Of a DNA stretch of 64,000 nucleotides, positions 58,524 through 64,000 are shown one piece after another. The stretch's first letter is position 1. Each line of letters begins with the position of its first letter. The translations under genes were made by a program, and so were the position numbers. The notes under the pieces were generated by a model. That model was not told the origin of the DNA, made no database searches, and saw only the letters and a list, made by a program, of their open reading frames with translations. Source of the stretch: Nocardioides sp. JQ2195 (GTDB lineage Bacteria; Actinomycetota; Actinomycetes; Propionibacteriales; Nocardioidaceae); NCBI RefSeq assembly GCF_012272695.1, contig NZ_CP050902.1, positions 2,046,001 to 2,110,000 of the forward strand. Direction: 5' to 3'.

Positions 58524-60829
58524 TGGGTGATGCGGTAGGCGTCGAAGACGCCGGGCACCGAACGCACCGCGCGGAGCACCGAGTCGAGATGCATGGCGTC
58601 GGCCATCTCGAAGGAGAACTTGCTCTTGGCGACCCGGTCACGCGAGGTGACCAGGGAGGCGCTGAGGATGTTCACGTGGGCTTCGGAGAGGGCCATGGTG
58701 ATGTCGGAGAGGAGGCGGGCTCGGTCGAGGGCCTCGACCTGGATGTTGACCAGGAACGTGGACTTCGTGGTCGGTTCCCAGACCACCTCGACGAGTCGTT
58801 CCGGTTGGGCGCGCAGGCTGGACGCGTTGGTGCAGTCGGCACGGTGCACCGACACCCCACCGCCCTTGGTCACGAACCCGAGGATCTCGTCGGGAGGCAC
58901 CGGCGTGCAGCACTTGGCCAGCTTCACCCACAAGCCGTCGGCTCCCTTGACCGTGACGCCCGAGTCGCCCCCGTGGGTGAGCCGGCTGCGGCCGCGGCGG
59001 CCGGTGATGGTGACGCCCTCGGCGAGGTCCTCCGCAGCGCCCTGGTCGCCACCGTGCAGGTCGATCACCCGGCGTACGACGGTCTGGGCACCGAGGTTGC
59101 CCTCGCCGACCGCGGCGTAGAGGGCACTCACGTCGGCGAGCTTGAGCTGGTCGGCGACCAGCATCAGTGACTCGTGGGACAGCAACCGCTTGAGCGGCAG
59201 GCCTTCCTTGCGCATGAGCTTGGCGATCTGTTCCTTGCCCTGCTCGATGGCCTCCTCACGACGCTCCTTGGTGAACCAGTGGCGGATCTTCGACCGGGCC
59301 CGGGGCGAGCGGACGAACGTCAACCAGTCGCGTGAAGGACCGGCGTTGGGAGCCTTGGAGGTGAACACCTCGATCACGTCGCCGTTGTCGAGCGTGGACT
59401 CCAGGGGCACCAGGCGTCCGTTGACCCGTGCCCCGATGGTGTGGTGGCCCACCTCGGTGTGCACCGCGTAGGCGAAGTCGATCGGTGTGGCACCTGCCGG
59501 CAGGGCGATCACGTCACCGCGCGGGGTGAAGACGTAGACCTCGGTGCGGTTGATCTCGAACCGCAGGGACTCCAGGAACTCCCCCGGATCCTCCACGTCG
59601 TGCTGCCAGTCGAGCAGCTGGCGGACCCAGGACATGTCCTCGCCCTCGGCACTTCGGTCCGTGTCGACGCCGTTGCGGCCGTCCTCCTTGTACTTCCAGT
59701 GCGCCGCGACACCGTACTCGGCGCGACGGTGCATGGCGAAGGTGCGGATCTGGATCTCGACCGGCTTGCCCTGGGGACCGATCACCGTGGTGTGCAGGGA
59801 CTGGTACATGTTGAACTTCGGCATGGCGACGTAGTCCTTGAACCGACCCAGCACCGGGTTCCACCGTGAGTGGATCACGCCCAGCACGCTGTAGCAGTCG
59901 CGGTCGTCGTCGACCAGCACCCGGATCCCGACCAGGTCGTAGATGTCGGAGAAGTCGCGGCCCCCGACGATCATCTTCTGGTAGATCGAGTAGTAGTGCT
60001 TCGGACGCCCGGTCACCCGAGCGTGCATCTTGGATTCCTTCAGGTCGATCTCGACGGCCTCGATGACCTCGCTGAGGAACTGGTCGCGTGAGGGCGCTCG
60101 TTCGGCGACCATGCGGACGATCTCGTCGTAGATCTTCGGGTGCAGGGTGGCGAACGCCAGGTCCTCGAGCTCCCACTTGATCGTGTTCATGCCCAGCCGG
60201 TGGGCCAGTGGCGCATAGATGTCGAGGGTCTCGCGAGCCTTGCGCTCCTGGGTCTCCTGCTTCACGTAGCGCAGGGTGCGCATGTTGTGCAGCCGGTCGG
60301 CGAGCTTGATCACCAGGACCCGGATGTCGCGGGACATCGCCACGATCATCTTGCGGATCGTCTCGGCCTGGGCGGAGTCGCCGTACTGCACCTTGTCGAG
60401 CTTGGTCACCCCGTCGACGAGCAGAGCCACCTCGTCCCCGAAGTCGGAGCGCAGCTGGTCGAGCGTGTAGGGAGTGTCCTCGACGGTGTCGTGGAGGAGT
60501 GCGGCCACCAGGGTCGGCTCGGTCATCCCGATGTCGGCCAGGATGGTGGTGACCGCCAGCGGGTGGGTGATGTAGGGATCACCGCTCTTGCGCATCTGGG
60601 TGCCGTGGAACTTCTCGGCCGTCACGTAGGCACGCTCGAGCAGGGCCAGGTCAGCCTTCGGGTGGTTCGCCTTCACCGACCGGAAGAGGGGCTCCAGCAC
60701 CGGGTTGCCGACCGGTGGCCGGGACCCGATGCGCGCCAGCCGGGCACGCATTCCACGACCGGTCTGGGAGCCCGACGGCTCCGCGGCGCGCGCCTGCCCG
60801 GCGGGCCCGGCGTGCGTCTGCTCTTCCAT
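58520..60829 (-). CDS. rel: bifunctional (p)ppGpp synthetase/hydrolase Rel
   Basis: A 769-aa long RSH protein. The hydrolase HD domain has '[15 protein letters not shown]' and '[10 protein letters not shown]'; the synthetase domain has '[14 protein letters not shown]', '[17 protein letters not shown]' and '[14 protein letters not shown]'. TGS ('[22 protein letters not shown]'), zinc-finger ('[12 protein letters not shown]', 'HRADC') and ACT domains follow. It sets ppGpp levels in the stringent response. The ATG at 60829 has no Shine-Dalgarno, but a -10 six bases upstream indicates a leaderless mRNA. It overlaps the DUF998 gene by four bases. Confidence 0.96.
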   Translation of the reverse strand: MEEQTHAGPAGQARAAEPSGSQTGRGMRARLARIGSRPPVGNPVLEPLFRSVKANHPKADLALLERAYVTAEKFHGTQMRKSGDPYITHPLAVTTILADIGMTEPTLVAALLHDTVEDTPYTLDQLRSDFGDEVALLVDGVTKLDKVQYGDSAQAETIRKMIVAMSRDIRVLVIKLADRLHNMRTLRYVKQETQERKARETLDIYAPLAHRLGMNTIKWELEDLAFATLHPKIYDEIVRMVAERAPSRDQFLSEVIEAVEIDLKESKMHARVTGRPKHYYSIYQKMIVGGRDFSDIYDLVGIRVLVDDDRDCYSVLGVIHSRWNPVLGRFKDYVAMPKFNMYQSLHTTVIGPQGKPVEIQIRTFAMHRRAEYGVAAHWKYKEDGRNGVDTDRSAEGEDMSWVRQLLDWQHDVEDPGEFLESLRFEINRTEVYVFTPRGDVIALPAGATPIDFAYAVHTEVGHHTIGARVNGRLVPLESTLDNGDVIEVFTSKAPNAGPSRDWLTFVRSPRARSKIRHWFTKERREEAIEQGKEQIAKLMRKEGLPLKRLLSHESLMLVADQLKLADVSALYAAVGEGNLGAQTVVRRVIDLHGGDQGAAEDLAEGVTITGRRGRSRLTHGGDSGVTVKGADGLWVKLAKCCTPVPPDEILGFVTKGGGVSVHRADCTNASSLRAQPERLVEVVWEPTTKSTFLVNIQVEALDRARLLSDITMALSEAHVNILSASLVTSRDRVAKSKFSFEMADAMHLDSVLRAVRSVPGVFDAYRITQ

Positions 60830-60835
60830 TGGAAC

Positions 60836-60841
60836 AGCATA
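60836..60841 (-). promoter_or_regulatory. -10 element of the leaderless rel promoter
   Basis: TATGCT lies six bases before the rel ATG, so transcription should start at the A of the start codon. The -35/spacer region falls inside the gap terminator hairpin (60842-60879). Confidence 0.55.
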
Positions 60842-60879
60842 GTGCCGTGGGTGCGAGCAGCTGCCCGCACCCACGGCAC
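60842..60879 (-). terminator. hairpin terminator of gap, abutting the rel promoter
   Basis: GTGCCGTGGGTGC and GCACCCACGGCAC form a 13-base-pair perfect stem with a 12-base loop that itself contains GCAGCTGC. It starts 10 bases after the gap stop, and the last base of its downstream arm touches the rel -10 box. Confidence 0.65.
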
Positions 60880-60889
60880 GTCGGTCGGT

Positions 60890-62323
60890 TCAGGCCTTGG
60901 GGAAGAGCGGGTACTGCACACCGGTGATGTGCTGGACCACGCGCACCACCTGGCAGCTGTAGCCGAACTCGTTGTCGTACCAGGCGTAGACCACTGCGTG
61001 CTTGCCGTGCACGATCGTGGCGTTCGCGTCGATGATGCAGGCCGCGCGCGACCCGACCAGGTCGGTGGAGACCAGGTCCGGCGAGGCGATGAAGTCGATC
61101 TGGCGCTTCATCGGCGAGTGCAGCGAGGTGGCGCGGAGGTACTCGGTGAGCTCGTCGCGAGTCGTCTCCTTCTCCAGCGTCAGGTTGAGGATCGCCATCG
61201 ACACGTCCGGGGTGGGGACGCGGATGGAGGAGCCGGTGATGTGGCCGGTCAGCTCGGGCAAGGCCTTGGAGACGGCAGAGGCGGCACCGGTCTCGGTGAG
61301 CACCATGTTCAGCGGAGCGGAGCGGCCGCGACGGTCACCCTTGTGGTAGTTGTCGAGCAGGTTCTGGTCGTTGGTGAACGAGTGCACCGTCTCGACGTGG
61401 CCGTGCTCGACGCCGTACTCGTCGTTGAGGGCCTTCAGCGCCGGAACGATCGCGTTCGTGGTGCAGGAGGCGCACGAGAGGATGTTGTCGTCCTCACGCA
61501 GCGTCTCGTGGTTCACACCGTGGACGATGTTCTTCACGTCCCCCTTGCCCGGGGCGGTGAGGACGACCTTGGAGATGCCGGGGCGCAGGTGCTTCGACAG
61601 GCCTTCGCGGTCACGCCACTTGCCGGTGTTGTCGATCAGGACCGCGTTGTCGATGCCGTAGTCGGTGTAGTCGACCTCGGTCGGGTCGTTGGCGTAGATC
61701 ACCTTGATGGTGTTGCCGTTGGCGCAGATCGTGTTGTTGTCGGCGTCGATGTGGATCGAACCGTTGAAGGCGCCGTGCACCGAGTCCCGGCGCAGCAGCG
61801 AGGCGCGCTTCTTGAGGTCGCCCTCACCACCCTTGCGGACCACGACGGCACGCAGCCGCAGGCCGTTGCCCGACCCGGCCTTCTCGACGAGCAGGCGGGC
61901 CACGAGGCGCCCGATGCGACCGAAGCCGTAGAGGACGACGTCGCGGGGACCTTCCTGGCTGATCTTGTTCTCACCCGTGGCCCCGGCGACCTCGCGCGCG
62001 GTGAACTCCTCGATCGAGAGCCCGTCGGGGTTCTCCGCGAAGGCGACGGCGATCTGGCCGATGTCGACGCGAGCCGGACCGAGGTCGAGCTCGGCCAGCG
62101 CCTGGAGGATGGGCATGGTGTCCTCGATGCGGAGCTCGCGCCCCTCGATCTGACGCACGGCGCGGTGCGTCTTGAGGATGCTGATCACCGACTTGTTCAC
62201 CAGCGAGCGGCTGTGCACCAGGATCGTGACGTCACGCTCACGATAGAGCGTGCCGATGATCGGGATCATCGCCTCGGCCAACGCCTCGCGGCTCTTCCAG
62301 GATGCGAAGTGGTCAGAAGTCAC
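60890..62323 (-). CDS. gap: glyceraldehyde-3-phosphate dehydrogenase, long form
   Basis: A 477-aa GAPDH with a ~127-residue N-terminal extension before the Rossmann start 'LYGFGRIGRLVARLL' (about 131-145). The catalytic Cys (C287) is in 'LSCASCTTNAIVP' and the His in 'ETVHSFTNDQ'. 'RAAAPN'-type sequence reads 'GRSAPLNMVLTETGAA', a feature of this subclass. Long-form GAPDHs such as Corynebacterium GapB work mainly in gluconeogenesis; the cofactor here is not settled. The nucleotide-binding region lacks the usual short start, so the extension is real. It lies between apt and rel, not with pgk/tpi. Confidence 0.9.
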   Translation of the reverse strand: MTSDHFASWKSREALAEAMIPIIGTLYRERDVTILVHSRSLVNKSVISILKTHRAVRQIEGRELRIEDTMPILQALAELDLGPARVDIGQIAVAFAENPDGLSIEEFTAREVAGATGENKISQEGPRDVVLYGFGRIGRLVARLLVEKAGSGNGLRLRAVVVRKGGEGDLKKRASLLRRDSVHGAFNGSIHIDADNNTICANGNTIKVIYANDPTEVDYTDYGIDNAVLIDNTGKWRDREGLSKHLRPGISKVVLTAPGKGDVKNIVHGVNHETLREDDNILSCASCTTNAIVPALKALNDEYGVEHGHVETVHSFTNDQNLLDNYHKGDRRGRSAPLNMVLTETGAASAVSKALPELTGHITGSSIRVPTPDVSMAILNLTLEKETTRDELTEYLRATSLHSPMKRQIDFIASPDLVSTDLVGSRAACIIDANATIVHGKHAVVYAWYDNEFGYSCQVVRVVQHITGVQYPLFPKA

Positions 62324-62356
62324 AGCTGTTCCTCGGTCTTTCTCGGGTGAGCGGGT

Positions 62357-62911
62357 TCAGACCTGTCCGAGCGTGACCAGCGGCAGGTCGCCGATGGTCG
62401 CGCGTCCGGGCAGGAAGGTCAGTTCCATGAGTACGGCGACTGCGTGCGGCACGCCGCCACACTCCTCGACCAGCTCACGGGTTGCGGCAACGGTTCCGCC
62501 GGTTGCCAGCACGTCATCGATCAGCAGCACACGCTCGCCGGGCGCGATCGCATCGGTGTGGATCTCGAGGGTGGCCTCGCCGTACTCGAGGGCGTAGGAC
62601 ACCGCGTGGGTGTCGCAGGGCAGCTTGCCGGCCTTGCGGACCGGGACGAAGCCGGTGCCCAGGGCCAGCGCCACGGGAGCCGCGAGGATGAACCCGCGCG
62701 CCTCCATGCCGACCACCTTGTCGACGACCACGTTGCCGTCGGCATCACGACCGGCTGCGGCCAAGGCTTCCACCACGGCAGTGAAACCGTCGTGGTCGGA
62801 CAACAGCGGAGTGATGTCCTTGAAGACGACTCCCGGCTTCGGGTAGTCGGGCACGTCCCGGATCAGCCGCTCCATGGCCGAGGCCACGGCATCGGCGTCG
62901 ATCTGGGGCAA
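62357..62911 (-). CDS. apt: adenine phosphoribosyltransferase
   Basis: A 184-aa PRTase salvaging adenine to AMP. Family segments are 'RDVPDYPKPGVVFKDITPLL', 'VGMEARGFILAAPVA', 'PVRKAGKLP' and the PRPP loop 'VLLIDDVLATGGTVAATREL'. The TTG at 62911 starts three bases after the yajC stop; an internal ATG at 62875 is less likely since it would trim the N-terminal helix. In most actinobacteria secD and secF lie between yajC and apt; here they are absent. Confidence 0.93.
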   Translation of the reverse strand: MPQIDADAVASAMERLIRDVPDYPKPGVVFKDITPLLSDHDGFTAVVEALAAAGRDADGNVVVDKVVGMEARGFILAAPVALALGTGFVPVRKAGKLPCDTHAVSYALEYGEATLEIHTDAIAPGERVLLIDDVLATGGTVAATRELVEECGGVPHAVAVLMELTFLPGRATIGDLPLVTLGQV

Positions 62912-62914
62912 CGC

Positions 62915-63256
62915 CTACTTCTCCTGCTCGCGGGTCTCCGGTGCATCCTGGTCGGTGGTCTCGGGAAGATCGGCGTCCTCCAGCTCGACGCGCCCCGCAG
63001 CAGGGACCACGCCGGCCACGGCGCCGCGCGCCATCATCACGACGAGACCGTTGGCGATCTCGATGCCGAGCTTGTCATCCTCCAGCCGGGCAACGGTGCC
63101 GAAGATGCCGCTGTTGGTGATGATCTCGTCACCCACCTGCAGCTCCTGCTGGACCTGGCGCATCTCCTTCTGGCGACGCGACGCGGGGCGGATCACCAGC
63201 AACCAGAAGATCAGGAAGATGGCGATGATGGGGAGCAAGGACAGCAGGTCCTTCAA
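62915..63256 (-). CDS. yajC: preprotein translocase subunit YajC
   Basis: About 113 aa. One N-terminal membrane helix ('LLPIIAIFLIFWLLVIRP') is followed by a small cytosolic domain with 'QELQVGDEIITNSGIFGTV' and an acidic tail. It is an accessory part of the Sec holotranslocon, usually with SecDF. The TTG at 63256 has GAGAGG upstream; a TTG at 63286 would add ten residues. It follows ruvB with a 189-base gap. Confidence 0.9.
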   Translation of the reverse strand: MKDLLSLLPIIAIFLIFWLLVIRPASRRQKEMRQVQQELQVGDEIITNSGIFGTVARLEDDKLGIEIANGLVVMMARGAVAGVVPAAGRVELEDADLPETTDQDAPETREQEK

Positions 63257-63305
63257 GGGGATCCGACCTCTCGAAAAAGCGGGCAAAGAGACTCAATCGA
63301 GGCGA

Positions 63306-63311
63306 AGTCTA
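63306..63311 (-). promoter_or_regulatory. candidate -10 element for yajC-apt
   Basis: TAGACT on the minus strand, 49 bases upstream of the chosen yajC TTG. A TTG-rich stretch upstream has no hexamer at perfect spacing. Same hexamer as upstream of def and efp. Confidence 0.35.
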
Positions 63312-63376
63312 ACCGGCTTTCACCCTGCAACCTGAATCGCGACGTACCGGCGGTCGCACCGCAGGTGCCCCGCACC

Positions 63377-63422
63377 TTCGGTGTGGAAGCTCCGGCGTCA
63401 GGTGCCGGAGGATCCACACGAA
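63377..63422 (-). terminator. bulged hairpin after ruvB
   Basis: GTGTGGA-AG-CTCCGGC pairs with GCCGGAG-GA-TCCACAC around a 7-base loop (63381-63419), and can extend through a bulged G to TTCG/CGAA. It lies 24 bases after the ruvB stop and most likely ends the ruv transcript. Confidence 0.55.
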
Positions 63423-63445
63423 CGTGTCGCCGTGCTGCTGGCCAC

Positions 63446-64000
63446 TCAGTCCTCGAAGAGGGTGGCTTCACCGACGTCGGGGGCGGGCGGGGTGAGGCCG
63501 AGGTGCTCCCACGCGGCTCGGGTGGCGATCCGGCCCCGCGGCGTCCGGGCCAGGAGGCCCAGGCGCACCAGGAACGGCTCGGCGACCTCTTCGACGGTCT
63601 CGCGCTCCTCACCGACGGCGACGGCCAGCGTGGACAGGCCCACCGGTCCCCCTCCGAAGCGGCGGCAGAGCACGTCGATGACGCCACGGTCGAGGCGATC
63701 GAGCCCGGACTGGTCGACCTCGTAGAGGTCGAGCGCCTTGTGCGCGACGTCGAGGCTGACCACTCCGTCCGCACGCACCTGGGCATAGTCGCGCACCCGG
63801 CGCAGGAGGCGGTTCGCGATGCGCGGCGTGCCCCGGGAGCGGCCGGCGATCTCGGCCGACCCATCGTCCGTGAGGGGTACGTCGAGCAGTCCCGCGCTGC
63901 GATGCACGATCTGGTCGAGGTCCTCGGGCTCATAGAACTCGAGGTGGGCGGTGAATCCGAACCGGTCGCGCAGCGGGCCCGGGAGCAGCCCGGCGCGAGT
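63446..64000 (-). CDS. ruvB: Holliday junction branch migration helicase RuvB (C-terminal part; 5' end beyond window)
   Basis: The last ~184 residues of RuvB are present and the N-terminal Walker domain lies outside the window. The visible part shows the Arg-finger region '[12 protein letters not shown]', the sensor 2 region '[21 protein letters not shown]' and the C-terminal winged helix with '[18 protein letters not shown]' and '[20 protein letters not shown]'. RuvB drives branch migration with RuvA. The gene is followed by a strong hairpin and then yajC. Confidence 0.95.
   Translation of the reverse strand, partial: TRAGLLPGPLRDRFGFTAHLEFYEPEDLDQIVHRSAGLLDVPLTDDGSAEIAGRSRGTPRIANRLLRRVRDYAQVRADGVVSLDVAHKALDLYEVDQSGLDRLDRGVIDVLCRRFGGGPVGLSTLAVAVGEERETVEEVAEPFLVRLGLLARTPRGRIATRAAWEHLGLTPPAPDVGEATLFED

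Overview
The window is a high-GC, densely packed chromosomal segment of an actinobacterium. A Nocardioides-like member of the Propionibacteriales is the best guess. Markers are an actinobacterial integration host factor (mihF), a PriA without helicase motifs, a class 2 pyrF, a long-form GAPDH, a stand-alone LigD-type polymerase domain with a LigB-type ligase, and many GTG/TTG starts. The organism call is inference; no rRNA, tRNA, phage, insertion sequence or CRISPR array was seen.

Almost everything is on the minus strand, so transcription runs from high to low coordinates. At the left edge are a cut-off DoxX-like gene with a divergent Cys-rich regulator (1-1164), then ligB facing a polymerase-domain gene (1277-3771). 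Positions 3786-13397 hold a housekeeping run: mihF-gmk-rpoZ-coaBC-metK-priA-def-fmt-mmcQ-rsmB. Positions 13513-24854 hold a pyrimidine operon pyrR-pyrB-pyrC-carA-carB-pyrD-pyrK-like-pyrD-like-pyrF-lipoprotein. Nearly every junction in it is a 4-nt stop/start overlap, and its leader carries a PyrR-binding hairpin next to the pyrR Shine-Dalgarno. Positions 25091-29017 are accessory metabolism: a flavoprotein, an acetoacetate decarboxylase-like protein and a Tat-exported phosphoesterase. Positions 29174-37333 hold nusB, efp, a SIMPL protein, the shikimate genes aroQ-B-K-C-E with a prepilin peptidase, and mltG. Positions 37330-42797 hold ruvX, alaS, two small unknowns and rarA. Positions 43129-49448 are a complete oligopeptide ABC importer in the order oppC-A-B-D-F. 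Then come aspS, hisS and a metallo-beta-lactamase-fold hydrolase, a plus-strand DUF349 gene, and rel, gap, apt, yajC and the 3' part of ruvB at the right edge.

The most novel-looking locus is 54898-57842. It holds an EspC/WXG-type small protein with a Pro-rich tail, a 594-aa protein joining a WXG100-like N-terminus to RTX calcium-binding repeats and a C-terminal HExxH (M91-like) metallopeptidase, and a 14-nt-overlapping lipoprotein. This looks like a type VII-exported metalloprotease toxin with a candidate surface immunity lipoprotein, inserted in the otherwise conserved rel-to-hisS neighbourhood.

Other points of interest are a PyrD-like protein lacking the catalytic Cys and several orotate ligands but still paired with a PyrK-like partner, a palindromic repeat that now encodes the C-terminus of CarA, absence of secD/secF between yajC and apt, a gap terminator that abuts the leaderless rel promoter, and three intergenic minisatellites. 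Start codons were chosen from Shine-Dalgarno position, overlap with the upstream stop, and family length, and are flagged where uncertain.
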